A stretch of DNA of 64,000 nt from Oidiodendron maius Zn (GCA_000827325.1 KN832871.1:1426001-1490000); one strand, 5' to 3'; positions 46,533 through 61,507 are shown, numbered from the stretch's first letter. Notes: generated by a model from the sequence alone, not told the origin. Translations and numbers: made by a program.

Positions 46533-49500
46533 ATGTCTTCCGTCGCCTCACTCCTCTCCTCCACGGCGGCTGCCGTCTCCTCTGCGGCCGTCTCACCCTC
46601 TCCCACCGCCCGCGCCACCCCGCAGGGCGGTATCTTAGAGGGTTCCAATCCGAGCGTGTATGACCCAAAGAACCCCATCTTCCTTTTCATCATCCAGGTG
46701 CGTGGATGGTTTCTTGTGATACATCGAAGGGCTTCATTCCAATAGCCCTGTCTGCTGCTTATATAAAATGTGAATTGCGGTCAGGGTTGGGGCGCTCATA
46801 TCTCGACCCAGGTGTCACAGTATATCGCCTCACACATAATCACCAGCTAATACATCTTCGCAGGCAGGAATCATCCTGATCTTCTGCCGCCTCCTCCACT
46901 GGCCCCTCTCCAAGCTGCGCCAGCCCCGCGTCATCGCTGAAGTCATCGGGGGCATTATCCTCGGACCCTCCGTCATGATGCGCATCCCTGGCTTTCAGAA
47001 CGCCATCTTCCCCGCCGCCGCAATGCCAAACCTCAACCTCGTCGCCAATCTCGGCCTGGTGCTGTTCCTCTTCCTCGTCGGCCTGGAGGTCAACGTCAAG
47101 CTCTTCATGTCTAACTGGAGAGTGGCGCTGAGCGTGGGACTCGCTGGCATGTTGCTGCCTTTTGGCCTGGGCTGTGCGATTGCCTGGGGCCTGTATAACC
47201 AGTTCCATAACGAACCTGGTACAGTCCCGATTACTTTCCCTGTCTACATGTTGTTTATCGGGACGGCACTGGCTGTGAGTATTCCGGGTCATGGCTATGG
47301 CCAGTCTAACTCCGTGCACAGATCACTGCGTTCCCAGTCCTTTGTCGAATTCTCACGGAATTGAAACTTCTCTCTACTCCTGTCGGCGTTACGGTCCTTG
47401 CCGCTGGTGTTGGAAATGATGTTGTCGGTTGGATCCTTCTCGCTCTCTGCGTGGCACTGGTCAACAATGGCTCTGGCATTGTTGCTTTATACGTCCTCCT
47501 CTGCTGTGTAGGGTGGGGACTATTCCTAGTCTTTGCTATCCGGCCAGCCTTCATATGGCTTCTCAGGCGCAGTGGCGCTATTCAAAACGGACCATCTCAG
47601 ACCATGGTCGCATTGACGCTTCTTATCGTCCTCACTTCGGCCTGGTTTACTGGCATTATTGGTGTACACCCCATCTTCGGCGGTATGTATATCAAGACCA
47701 GTTCTGATTCTAATGGCTAATTTGGCGCAGCTTTTATGGTCGGAGTGATATGCCCTCATGAGGGTGGCTTTGCTATTAAAGTTACCGAAAAGATAGAGGA
47801 TCTTGTGTCATCCCTCTTCCTTCCACTATATTTCGCCCTCTCTGGGCTGAGCACCAACCTTGGTCTGCTCAATAATGGAATCACATGGGGCTATGTTGTT
47901 GCTGTTATTGTGCTTGCGTTCGCAGGCAAGATTATTGGTGGCACTCTCGCTGCAAAGGCTTGCAAGTTGGTATGGCGAGAGAGCTTCTCTATTGGAGTCC
48001 TCATGAGTTGTAAAGGTCTCGTTGAACTCATTGTGCTTGTGAGTCTGCGCCTGACTATATCTATACCAAGGCTAACCGTAGCAGAACATCGGACTGCAAG
48101 CAAAGATTCTCTCGCAAAAGACCTTCACCATATTCGTTGTCATGGCTCTCGTTACCACAGTCGCTACGACCCCGCTGACAACTGCTCTCTACCCACCATG
48201 GTACCAGAAGAAACTGGAGGCATGGAAGAAGGGTGAGATTGACTGGGATGGAAACCGTCTCGATTCAGAGGGTCGAGAGGTATCCGAGGAGTCTCTCAAG
48301 AAGGCGCAAGAAGCCAAAATTCGCCACCTCCTTGTCTACCTAAATTTGGAAGGCCTGCCGAGTCTGTTCACCTTCATTGCGCTATTAGGAGGCGACAGGC
48401 CTACAACAGTACCAAAGGTTCACAGGTCGAAGTTGACGCTTCCCTCTGTTCCAGAAGATGTCCAGTCCTCGGCCAACTTAATACCAGAGTTCGAACCTAA
48501 GCGCCCTCTCGAAGTCCACGGCCTCCGACTGGTCGAACTTACAGACCGTACCTCTTCAGTCATGCAGGTTGCAGAGACGGAAGGGTATGGATACAGCGAC
48601 CCTGTCATCAACACTTTCCGAACCTTCGCGCAACTACACAATGTTGCTGCTTCAGGAAGTGTCTCTGTCGTCCCAGAATCCTCGTACGCAGAAACTTTAG
48701 CCACTTTAGCCTCAGATCATTCCTCTGATCTTGTCCTCGTCCCTTGGAGTGAGGGAGCTATCACATCTGATAGCGACTCGGAAAGCGAGCACATCTCGAT
48801 GGGGGCCCCTGATGCCTTTATCCAGAAGGTTCTTGAGAAGGCCACCTGTAACACCGCTGTATTTGTCAATCGTGGCTTCGGGGCTCCTTCTGCGGAGGGA
48901 CGCCCGCCACTTATGCGTACCATTAGTGGCCTTAGTCGGAGAAGCCATCAGGAGACGCCGCTTCAGCCAATTGCGGATCGAAGCCACCACGTCTATTTCC
49001 CGTTTTTCGGTGGAGTTGACGATCGGGCTGCCCTTCGGTTTGTGCTGCAGCTTGCGCAGAACTCTAATATAACTGTTACCATTATCCACTTCAGCACGAA
49101 GGAAGGCAAGACCCCGGCAACTGTTAGTGAGCTTCTTAGATCGTCGGGCAGCCGACCCAGCGGAATGGACGTATATACTTCTGGGAGGATTGATAGAGAA
49201 TCATTGATTGTAGAGGCAACGCAAGACACTGCTCTCCTCCACTTGCTTCGGGACACCCTACCCGAAGGGTTGGCCAGGCGGGTAGTGTTTGTTGAGGTTC
49301 CTACAACCACTCCAGTTGCCGATGCCCTCAGTCATGCCAGACAGGAGCTTGCGCAGATGCCACGAAATGCAGGTGACCTAGTGGTGGTTGGGCGAGGGAA
49401 CCACGCCTCGATCTCCTCCTCTGAGGGAGAGCTCACAACCAATGCGGCGGGAGCTGAGATGCGCAAGACACTAGGCATTGTGGCTGAGGCGATGGTCTCT

Positions 49501-49560
49501 GGCGGGGTGAGGGGCAGCGTTCTGGTTTTGCAGGCTGGCGGGCGCGGACTTGAGGGCTAG
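46533..49560 (+). CDS. KHA1: K+/H+ antiporter, CPA2 family
   Basis: Endomembrane monovalent cation/proton exchanger; yeast Kha1 acts in the Golgi. The model is join(46533..46697, 46864..47274, 47322..47682, 47731..48038, 48085..49560), 906 residues. The N-terminal ~45 residues are Ser/Ala-rich, then GILEGSNPSVYDPKNPIFLF begins the membrane part. About twelve hydrophobic segments run to residue ~440 and include VIAEVIGGIILGPSVM, LGLVLFLFLVGLEVN, ITAFPVLCRILTELKLL and AAGVGNDVVGWILLALC, the usual ion-binding region. The following SCKGLVELIVLNIGLQAKIL is also typical. The ~460-residue cytosolic tail has two USP-like halves (VYFPFFGGVDDRAALRFVLQ) and an acidic insert DSDSESEH. Confidence 0.93.
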
Positions 49561-50686
49561 ATAGGATTTCAATTAGGATTTCAATTTAATTTAATTAACA
49601 TGGGATTGCCTAGAATGATTCTGTCAGTGTCGTTCACATGCTCCTTTCTGTATGTGCCTGTCTCTAGCCCTTTGAGCAGTTACAAACGATCTCATGGCTA
49701 TCTCAGAAGCACGACAACTGATAACGATAGTGGAATCGTGGCGTACCAATAGGGTGATCTATGCTTTGTACAGTACTCCAGTCACCCCTATTTTAAGCGA
49801 GAGGCTTCCGTGCTGGACGAGCGGATGTTGATAACGCATTGAGTGCATTACACCGCTGTACATTCATATGAAGCTCTGTACAGGCGATCAGCGCTGCAGA
49901 GCCCCGCCACCTGCCAGATCTCGGCCCTGCCAGACACTGTTCCACTCTGCGGTGCTTCTAATTCACACATGAATGGGATGAGCCGAAGCCCTTTGGCCCA
50001 GAGCCGGCAAGGGCCATTGCTTTTGTTGGGGCGTCCCCACTTGCGTGCCGAGGAACGACGGATGGGACTGCGCAGTCCACACAATGTGAGGAGTCTCTAG
50101 AATACAAGTAAATGGAGAGGGGAGCTTTGAATCATGCCATGCGCACATCTACAGTCAGCACCGACAGGACCTGGAGAAGAGGAATAATCACATTCAGGGG
50201 GAGCGGCTGTAGGGAGGGCACACGTGAGGGACTGCCCAAAAAAGGACTCCCTAGTATGGACGGGAGTAAGCGAGCGAAGCTCAGCTCTGGCCGAATCTGG
50301 CGGGGATGACGCAGGAGCTCAACAAAAAAAACAACAACCCGAAATGCACCAAATGGCCAGTGGCGGCCCACACAACAAAAGCTCAGATGGACCTCGGGAG
50401 AAGGATGGGCATTGAGGCGCCATCGCCGCATTGGGCGAGTGGAGGGCGGTGGGCAACAGAATCTCCCTTTTGGGGGAGTCTGAGGGATGATGTCGAGAAT
50501 TATAGAGGGCGTTTCCGTTCATCCATCATCATCGTCTTTTCACTACGCCCTCCTCACAGGTGTTGTACCTGACCACACTCCCTCATACGACCACCACCTC
50601 CTCCTGATCCCCCTTCAGATCTCCAAACTCTCGTCGTCAATCAGGTCATTATATCTCCCAGTGATCACAATCCAATCCCACCTCTA
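49561..50686. other. Intergenic spacer, KHA1 to ELO
   Basis: About 1.1 kb. It contains an AATTTAATTTAATTAA stretch just after KHA1 (likely 3' UTR). No gene was recognised. Confidence 0.4.
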
Positions 50687-52208
50687 ATGCCGAGCATCAT
50701 GGCTGCTCCTGCGGTGTTCCTCTCATCGCCCTCTCTGTCACTCTTCACATTCCCTCCAGACCGAGAGCCGCAACCACTGGCACCTCCGCCATCCGGCTCG
50801 TCCGTCTCTGCTCCTCCCTTCACGATCCCCGCGTGGCTGTTCAGCGCCGCCCTCGATGTCAAGGTCCCCATCCTGATCGCCTCCCTCTACGCCATCTCGG
50901 TCAGCTTCCTCAACGCCTATAACAAGTCCAGCGGGAACAAGCCATGGCGGATAAGCAAGACGAGAGCCTTCTTCTGGTTCGTGGTTGCACACAACGTGTT
51001 CCTCGCCGTCTACTCGGCCTGGACCTTTGTCGGCATGCTCAACGCCCTAAAGCGGACCGTCCAGAGTCCAGCAGGCCCGTTTGGCCTAGTGGGAACTGTT
51101 GACAGTCTGTGCAAGCTCCATGGACCCGCCGGTATAGGCAACGCCATCATATATAGCCCCAATTCCTCGCAGTGGGTTTCAGAGTCACCGTCGAAGGTCT
51201 TCCTGAGCGAAATGGGCGTTCCAGATTCTATGGAGGCAGGGAGGTTATGGAATGAGGGATTGGCCTTCTACGGCTGGTTCTTCTACCTGAGCAAGTTCTA
51301 CGAGGTTCTGGACACGGTGATCATACTGGCTAAGGGGAAGAAGAGCTCGACCCTGCAGACATATCACCACGCCGGAGCCATGATGTGCATGTGGGCGGGC
51401 ATCCGATTCATGTCTCCCCCCATTTATACATTTGTGCTTCTAAATTCCGCAATTCACGCACTGATGGTAATAGATGCCGTCACCTTTTCTAAACATAGCT
51501 AATTTCTTGCAGTATACTTATTACACCTTGACCGCGTTCTCAGTCCCCATCCCCCAGGTGCTGAAGCGGAACCTGACCACTATGCAAATCATGCAATTCA
51601 TTTTCGGTGCCTCGTTTGCCGCCTTCCACCTTTTCGTCTCGTACACCATGCCGGTCCAGGTGCTGGACGTTAAGGCTTCCACCGCCAGCCTCGCCTCAGC
51701 AGCTTCTACAGCCGTCTCTTCCATGGCTGCCACTGCTAGCTCCGCTGGCGTGGCCGGCTTACTCAAGAAATTCCTCTTCCGAGCAGCTGGCGAGGAAGGA
51801 CTGGCCGAGAATGTTAACGCCCCATCCTCACTGCACATGGTCACGCCGCGCTTGGTTCACTCGGGCGAGCAGTACAGCATCGAGTACCAGACGATCTCGT
51901 GCATCGTGACCAGCGGACAGGCTTTTGCTGTGTGGCTGAACCTGTTCTACCTCGCGCCGCTCACTGTGCTCTTCGTGCGCTTCTTCATCCGGAGCTACAT
52001 CAAGCGAACGTCAGGCGTCACCACCCAGAAGAGTCGCGGGGCCGCAGAGAACGCAGGTCGGGACGCCATCAAGGGCGTGGAGAGGGAGCTGTACCGTAAC
52101 GGTGGTGTGAACGGCAGCGGGGTGACGGGGGCTGTGGTGGAGGAGGAAGAGGAAGGGGAGGAAAAGGTGAATAGCAAGGCGAATGGCAAGATGAACGGGA
52201 AGTACTAG
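50687..52208 (+). CDS. ELO-family fatty acid elongase
   Basis: ER 3-ketoacyl-CoA synthase of the ELO/ELOVL family. The model is join(50687..51466, 51513..52208), 491 residues. The N-terminal ~70 residues are Pro/Ser-rich, then membrane segments begin (VPILIASLYAISVSFLNAYN). Family signatures are FYLSKFYEVLDTVIILAKGK and the His box in LQTYHHAGAMMCMWAGIRF (His 227-228), then NSAIHALMYTYYTLTAFSVP across the splice junction. The QTYHH form of the box and the length resemble the fungal polyunsaturated/ELOVL5-like type more than ELO2/ELO3; substrate is not decided. There are large inserts in the C-terminal half (an Ala/Ser-rich stretch around residues 320-350). The tail has an acidic VEEEEEGEEKVN run and ends NGKMNGKY. 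Confidence 0.88.
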
Positions 52209-53152
52209 ACCGTGTCTGCATGAGCGAGGATGGGGGAAACAAAATAGAAGAGTTAGAGAGAAACATTTTTGCACGGGATTGGTGTTAGCGTTTGAAGATT
52301 TATGCATTGTTCCTCTAGGTATTTTCATGAAAGGTACGACCTTGTATATAGTAATGGGAATTTCATTCGCTCTTGCTAGAAGCATGTCCATCTTAAAACA
52401 CAAACTGCGTGATATTGATAGAAGAAAGTCCCATGAAATCTATATCCCTTCATACGACTTCCAAGGACATCAATCTCAAAACCTTCCTAATTCTTATCAT
52501 CCCCTTATCACATGAAGGTGCACACGCCAGCCCCGCCAAGCAGCATGATGCAAAAAGCATGTGAAAATGACAAGAAAAAAATGTCCCAACAGATAAATTG
52601 CGAAGGTCGACCACATGTGAAAAATGGAGGAAGATTCCGCACTCAAAGATCGTTGGGGAAGCGATGGATCTAGTCTCGTACGCGTCTCCCTAGAGGGACG
52701 GGCATCCAGCTCAAGACCAGCGTGGGGAAGGGGGAGCTGGGCGAGCGAGGTAGGAGACTGGTTGGGGTAGCGGTGGAGAGAAGAGTTGAAAAGGGGGTGC
52801 GTGTGGGGGATTGATAGGAGACATAGGGACTTGTCCTTAGCTTGAGATTTCTTGGATGGACTTACAGGTAGGAGAGAGTGGGTGACGGCTTCTATGGATC
52901 TGGTGGAAGTTTGGGGTTGTGTTGCGCACAGCTTTGATATTGACGCTTGGAAGGAAGAGGTGGTTGATTAGGAAATTTTTTGTTAGCGATATGGGAAGGA
53001 AGCTAACACTGATTAGGATTATCAAAGACGAACCCCTTCCTAAAGCTCTGGCCACGAGCACGGTAGTCCAAACGCTGTACCGCGACATATCTGTGCTGCG
53101 TTTGATCCAGAAATTCCATCTACTCTTTCTGGATTACTGCTAGAAATGAAAT

Positions 53153-53732
53153 TTGAAAGCAGCAAGTGCTGTCAATTCTACATGTGGTTACCTTCTGGGC
53201 CGTCTTGCCATACATCATGGGGACAGATACCCAGATTATCATCTTCCACCGTTCCCAAGCTTTTGGTGCCTCACCACTCTCTCGGTGCTCAGCCGAGGGA
53301 CCAATTCTAACTCGAGTCTTAATTCAATATTTGCGAAAGTCATGCTGCCCACCGTACTTACAACAGCGTTCATGATGGCATCTGGAATTTTAAGAGCTGA
53401 TCTACATGACTTCAACAGGGCTGTCGTATACCCTGGAATACAAAGATGTGGTAATGACTGCGTCACTCGACATGTATATTCCTTACGTGAGCATAACGTC
53501 GGCCGTACTTTGCTATCAAATGTCAGCGAAATTCGAGCTGGCAAATCACAACCTATCCCAAATATTCTGTCCTTCGAGCTACCAAACTCGACCTGCCCAT
53601 CAGATCGTCGGAGTTCTCGCCTCTGCAATTCTTCCCGCAATATGCTGCGGATTCAGGAGACAACTGCAAGGCAAAGAGGACTATAATCGCTTGCACCGAT
53701 ATGTCTCTTGGCTCCAACCCTCTCCATCTTAG
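53153..53732 (+). pseudogene. Unassigned open stretch, possibly a decayed membrane-protein gene
   Basis: Two plus frames remain open over much of this interval. One reads HQIVGVLASAILPAICCGF followed by RRQLQGKEDYN, which loosely resembles the first transmembrane segment of fungal rhodopsin-like integral membrane proteins. No complete domain, start or splice model could be built. It could be chance or an old gene remnant. Confidence 0.2.
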
Positions 53733-54327
53733 CCCTCCGTACTCCCACGCCTTGCAACATCCACTCTAGAACCTTTACCTGGCTCGGCAGTTGTTCGATC
53801 GAGATCTATGTCTTGTAGAACCACATCTGGCTCGCAGGAGACTCCAGTGGCCTCCACATAACTGGCCTCTGGAATCAGTTGCTTGACGTCGCCATCCTAA
53901 CGTTGAATTTTCTCTTGCTAGGCTCTCCCGTACGGGAACGGCACGCTGGACGCTAATGGCGTGTATTGTCGGTGGACATACGACTTTTGGAGGAGGAGAT
54001 AGGAGAGACGGCCTTAGCCTCTCTGGGAATGAAGACGGTTTAGAGTTGAAAATATCATTTCGTATAGGAAGGCCAAAGGTGGTAACTTGTAGGGGGACTG
54101 AATAGTGCGATGGGGGAATCAACGTGGAGGTTAACAGTTGTAATGGGCTCATTGCGGATAGGGGATTGGTTGTACAAATAGAGAGCATACTATAGGCAGA
54201 CATTATATGAAATAAACTCTTGGTGTTGGTGGTCCGGAGGGTTCAAGTAAGGGTCAGGATAGTGGATATATGTTGCCAAATCAGAACAAATATCAATCCC
54301 TCGATTAGCACAAGAAACATCAAATTC

Positions 54328-54657
54328 GAGGTAGTGATGGAAAGAGGGTAGTGAAGAAAAGAGGGTAGTGGTGAAAAGAGAGTAGTGATGAAAAGAGAGT
54401 AGTGATGAAAAGAGGGTAGTGATGAAAAGAGAATAGTGATGAAAAGAGAGTAGTGATGAAAAGAGAGTAGTGATGAAAAGAAGAGTAGTGATGAAAAGAG
54501 AGTAGTGATGAAAGGAGGGTAGTGATGAAAGGAGGGTAGTGATGAAAAGAGAGTAGTGATGAAAGGAGGGTAGTGATGAAAAGAAGATAGCGATGAAAAG
54601 AGAGTAGCGATGAAAAGGAGATAGCGATGACAAGAGGGTAATAATGAAAATAGGGTA
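54328..54657. repeat. 17-bp minisatellite, about 19 copies
   Basis: Tandem copies of a unit like AGAGTAGTGATGAAAAG, with scattered substitutions and a few length changes at the ends. Because 17 is not a multiple of 3, the minus strand stays open in shifted frames with a 17-residue period (SSLLSFHHYSLFITTLF). I regard that as a by-product, not a protein. Confidence 0.9.
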
Positions 54658-54918
54658 GGCACGTCGGAGTTCTCGCGATACCATATCACCGACGATGTGG
54701 TCCTTGTCATGAGAAAGGTGGTCGCGGATTTTGGGGAGTGCGTTGCGCATTTGTACGACATCGTTCGGGTCAGCCTGCATTGCTTCTACCCACGCTTTGT
54801 TGTTGTGTCACACGCCAAGTATCCTTTTTCAAGAGAGCGGTCAAGTTCTTGCTCCAAATACTTTTATTAGAATAATCATTGGGAAAGAACAAGATGTACT
54901 CGGTAACGAGATCATCTG

Positions 54919-55500
54919 AGAACTCTTGGTGATAGATTGGAAGATAATTACCAAGAAGCGAACTTTGAACGTGTAGAGGCTAAACAGAAGTGGGACAATG
55001 TGGAGAAGACTCGACTTCTTAGGGAGGAAATGCAAAGAGTTGTTGACCGCGAAATGGATCACCTACGTCAAGAGGCTGCCAAGAACGCGAATATAGAGAG
55101 TAAGCAAAGGAAAAGAAGAAAGTAAAACGGGACGCGAAGAGAAAGAAACAGATGGCTATCGATGAGGCCTAAAGGAGAAATGAAGAAAGAAAGCAAAAGA
55201 GCAAATTCAAGCGTCTTGAAGGAAAGAAATTGTGAATGGAGAGAAAGAGGATTAAGAGATACTAAAAGCCATACCAGGTAGATGCTCCGAAAAGTTCCAA
55301 ATTAGAACTAAAGAGAGAAATAGCTAAGCTTTAGGCCGCTTCTCTTAAAAGCTCTATAGATTCGAACGAGCAGAAAGTTGCGGCATATCTTGGTTTTAGT
55401 GATATAGCTAATCTTCGGAAAGCATCTTCAGGGGATGCAAAGTATTTTGAAGGTCACAGACTAAGGGAATGGTTGAGGCAAAGACATTATAGCAAGTGTT
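54919..55500 (+). pseudogene. Decayed coiled-coil-like coding remnant
   Basis: A 62-codon frame (54937-55125: MEDNYQEANFERVEAKQKWD...) is strongly Glu/Lys/Arg-rich and coiled-coil-like. Lys/Arg-rich coding-like sequence continues to about 55250 with interruptions, and a last stretch near 55415-55500 reads RKASSGDAKYFEGHRLREWL. It looks like one decayed gene of unknown family; host gene or mobile-element origin cannot be told. Confidence 0.3.
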
Positions 55501-55683
55501 GATTTCTCATTAGAGCGATGATTCTAGCAACATGATAATTGCTAATGAGTCTTCTGCAAAGTCCTAGTTTTACTCTTCTTCATGAGATGTCGCTCCCAGC
55601 ATCAATCCATCGTCTAGAGATACTATTAGGTCGCTCTGGCAGTTGCTCCATTTCCGAAATCACTACACCAATGCCTGCATCAT

Positions 55684-58353
<2,670 letters not shown>

Positions 58354-58956
58354 CTTGATTAATGTGCGTGCAGGAGGAGGTGGTAGTGTGGAGATGAAAG
58401 TTTATGTTCCCTTGCGGGATATGGCACAAAAACAGCCGAGGGGTGAGGAGCGTAGTCGAATCCGCAGACTGGTAATGTTGTCCTTGGAGTTTGTTGTTTG
58501 TAGCCAGAAATCAAGACGATGTTCACAACCCACCTAAAATCATTATGGACACCATTCATGCTTCTCGATTGAGGCTAAAGCCGGAGGGCCTGAGGCTGTG
58601 ACTCGAGCACTAGCACCCATTAGGTAAGGTGCGCATCTATTCCGAGCATAAAAACATCAACAGCCTCCAAGCGTTTTTCTTCTCCTTCAGACAACACGGC
58701 AGTTTACAACATTACTTACTTCGATGGACTCCAATTCACTCAGTTGATGAGACCATTTTCGCGCTGTCCGGAGAAGACTCTGACCCGTTGCTGGGCGCCT
58801 GGCTTTGAGGGGTCGTTTCGACTTCACTGAGAACTTGGGAATCAGCTGTGGTTACATATCCGTCTTACACATGCTATACGATGGCTGGCCTCTTCTAGGC
58901 TAAGATGATGGCTAATATGCTCCAATCTCGAATACGGGCTCTGGTCGCAATTGTGC
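58354..58956. other. Intergenic: SEC23 promoter
   Basis: About 600 bp between SEC23 and the first retroelement fragment. No element was recognised. Confidence 0.4.
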
Positions 58957-59289
58957 TCACTGTGCTACTACGCTTTGCTGCTGTTGACCCGTGTATTCCA
59001 AATTCCACCAAGAATCCCACCCTCTTTTCATCATCGCGATGTGCGTTACGGGTGTGTGCACTGGCTTATAATTTTGGGTAAGCCCAGTCAAGATCCATGA
59101 GTCGGTTGGCGAGTTTGTGTCCTCAGCCTGTGGCTGTATCTGTAGTTCTGCCCGGGATAAGTCCGACTTTCTTAGTTTGTCTGTGACAGACATCATGGCA
59201 TCGTTACCGAGATTGGACTTCGGGAGGCTAAGGATGAAATCGATTGTGATTGTATGGAAAGGTGCGGGGGGTGTGCTAAGAGGTCGCAT
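58957..59289 (-). mobile_element. Fossil Ty3/Gypsy-type LTR retrotransposon fragment (integrase region)
   Basis: The minus strand encodes PPAPFHTITIDFILSLP followed shortly by a VTDK motif, the hallmark of the integrase catalytic core start in fungal Ty3/Gypsy pol. Only this part is recognisable. The element is broken and looks old; no LTRs, gag or reverse transcriptase were found. Confidence 0.65.
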
Positions 59290-60512
59290 TGCGCCATGAA
59301 GAATGCCGTTGATAATATATGCGACATGGCCTGAGAGGACGGATACACGTGTCGGTCTATAGGGAGAGCAGGGCAGCTGGCCTGATGGCTGATATAGGCT
59401 TAAGGGGCAAACAGGGCAGAGGGCGTGGGGGATTGTATTCTGGTCCGTACGATCCCCCTAAACTAGGGAGGAGAGGGTGAGCCTGTGGGCAAAAGACCTG
59501 ACCCCTAGAGGGAAGCGTGGTGGGAGCTGGCTACTCCCTCTTATATTGTAGATTACTATAAGGGTTACAGTACTATAATATAATTCTGTTCCTGCCGTCC
59601 GAACCACTTTTATGTTTAGTCGCAGACCAGAACCAGAACAGCAAAGGCGACTATGAGAAGATAGACCTCAACCTCTTTGAACAAGCGCTCTACGCACACC
59701 TCCTGTAAGTGCAGGGTAACGAGGACACTACAGAGTAAGACCAGATAGTAGACAAGATTACAACCTCGCTCCAAGCAGCCATTGACGTGTCTACCCCTCT
59801 AGCACGAATATCGAGTTGCTTTATATATATTGATGCCTATACAGAGGCTGGTATAAAGGTAGGGAATTACAGGTGAAATACAGGTGATAGTATCTTATAG
59901 GCTTCTAGGATAACACCTATATCTTAAAGTAGAGTTCAATTTAAAGGTAGACTATTTCTTATAGAACCCTTAAAGAGGATCACTCTCTTTTAACTAGAGT
60001 CTAACTTCTATAATCTAGGAGTTATTATAGCTACATCCGCAAATCGGGGCGACGCCAACGGCGCCAAGAGCTCCACGGATGCAAGTCGATTATTTTGGCA
60101 CCAGATAAAACACTATACGACCAACTAGTAGAGGGTCGAGTATTTTGGTACCATTGGCAAATGGTCTGTGCAACTGGTAGAGTGTATTATTATTATTAGG
60201 ATTATTAGGATTATTAGGATTATTAGGATTATTAGGATTATTAGGATTATTAGGATTATTAGTGTCAAAGGTTACATGATCGAGGGATTCATCAGTATGT
60301 GTGTGGAATCGTTGTTATTGAGTTGACTAAAGGTTCTAAGATGCATATAACCACACAATATATGGTGCGCCGCCACCGCTACGTTATGGATATTCAGATC
60401 ACCCGTTTGGATCCGAATGCCCGAATATCCTTCACACACCCCTCGATTCTGAGGTGTAGGTCCGTAACCGCAGCCGTAGAATCGGTGCAATCCCTTCTTC
60501 ATTGTTGAGAGG
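59290..60512. other. Gap within the mobile-element island: TA-rich stretch and 9-bp repeat
   Basis: No gene. Bases 59780-60030 are notably TA-rich, as repeat-induced mutation leaves in ascomycetes. A 9-bp minisatellite follows (60187-60262). The part from about 60270 to 60500 may be LTR or 3' UTR of the Copia fragment, but I could not fix LTR ends. Confidence 0.4.
60187..60262. repeat. 9-bp minisatellite (ATTAGGATT)
   Basis: About eight tandem copies of ATTAGGATT, adjoining the Copia fragment. It resembles but is not the TTAGGG telomere repeat. Confidence 0.9.
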
Positions 60513-61097
60513 TCACTCCTCTGCCTGATCAGGTGGAACAACCCACCTAAGGCCCAGCTGAGATACAAAGCTCTTATGCTTTGCAGGTCCCAGTGGCTTG
60601 GTCAGTCCATCCGCAGCCATATCCTCCGTCAGGCAGTACCAGAATCGTACAACACCCTTACTACGCTCTTCCCTAAGGTAGTGATATTTAACTGCGATGT
60701 GTTTGGTGCGTTGATGCAGCTCAGGATTCTCTGTAAGGGCTAAGGAACCCTGGTTATCACCGTATATCTTGATGCACTTTACATCCTTTAAGTTCCAGCC
60801 AAGCTCTTTAAATATATACCGCAGCCAGGCTGCTTCAACTGTAGCCTTATACAGCCTGTAATATTCAGCTTCTATTGTGGATAAAGCCGTAATTGACTGG
60901 CGCTTCGATTGACTGGATATTAAGCCACCCGCAAACAGGAAGACGTATCCGGAAGTTGACTTGCGCAGCTCGATATCACCTACAAAGTCCGAATCTGAAT
61001 AGCCATACAGAGCTCCCTTGTCTGGATCAGAGTCTAAGTTGCCTCCACGCACCACTGCCAGGTATTTCAATCCTTGGATATATCGGAGCAGCCGATT
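60513..61097 (-). mobile_element. Fossil Ty1/Copia-type LTR retrotransposon fragment (RNase H end of pol)
   Basis: The minus strand encodes the Copia RNase H region: GYSDSDFVGDIELRKSTSGY, LISSQSKRQSITALSTIEAE, IYGDNQGSLALTENP, RTKHIAVKYHYLRE, and the closing ADGLTKPL. The upstream parts of pol are absent next to it and paired LTRs could not be defined, so this is a partial, broken copy. The preserved reading frame suggests it is younger than the neighbouring Gypsy fragment. Confidence 0.9.
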
Positions 61098-61293
61098 TTT
61101 TTACCGATAACACGCCTGCGGTGAACATGCGCCGTCCATAATACAGTAATTAATTAGTAATCTCGGGGCATGGATCTGGTGGATCATATCGCGGGAATGG
61201 AGCCAGAGGATCGTAAACTTGCTACTGCTACATATGGGAAGTTCCCTCAGAAGTAGCCTAGATACTTTAAAGTGCTTGCATTTCACGAAAACC

Positions 61294-61507
61294 CACCAGT
61301 GGTTGTCAGAATTGAGGAATAACCGAAAAGTTTCGCAAGTGTAATACTTCAACAACTGCAAGATTAAGACGTATAAAAAGTTAATATAAATATAATAGAA
61401 GCTGTAAATAATAGTTCTGCCTATTTAAAAATTTAATATTCTATTGTGTTGAAAAGTTATATATTAGTAGCAGTTTTCGATTGTTCATCAATTCTGACAC
61501 ACTGGTG
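61294..61507. mobile_element. MITE-like element A of tandem array (214 bp)
   Basis: Begins CACCAGTGG and ends CTGGTG. Its ends are imperfect inverted repeats of about 37 bp, sharing TGTCAGAATTGA. It is flanked by ACC on the left and GGT on the right. AT-rich interior, no coding capacity. Bases 61294-61500 are identical to the reverse complement of 62176-62382 (element E). Confidence 0.85.

Larger units (their letters stand above)
52209..55683. other. Gene-poor 3.5-kb gap with minisatellite and decayed coding sequence
   Basis: No intact gene was supported. It contains a two-frame open stretch (53153-53732), a 17-bp minisatellite (54328-54657) and A-rich, Glu/Lys-coding remnants (54919-55500), each listed separately. 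The rest shows nothing recognisable. Confidence 0.5.

Noticed and set aside
54328-54657. Possible CRISPR array
   Set aside because: Repeats are directly adjacent without unique spacers, and the host is a fungus.
54190-54780. 196-codon minus frame with repeated SFHHYSLFITTLF
   Set aside because: Translation of a 17-bp minisatellite; periodicity is that of the repeat.
60187-60262. Possible interstitial telomere
   Set aside because: The unit is ATTAGGATT, not TTAGGG, with a strict 9-bp period.
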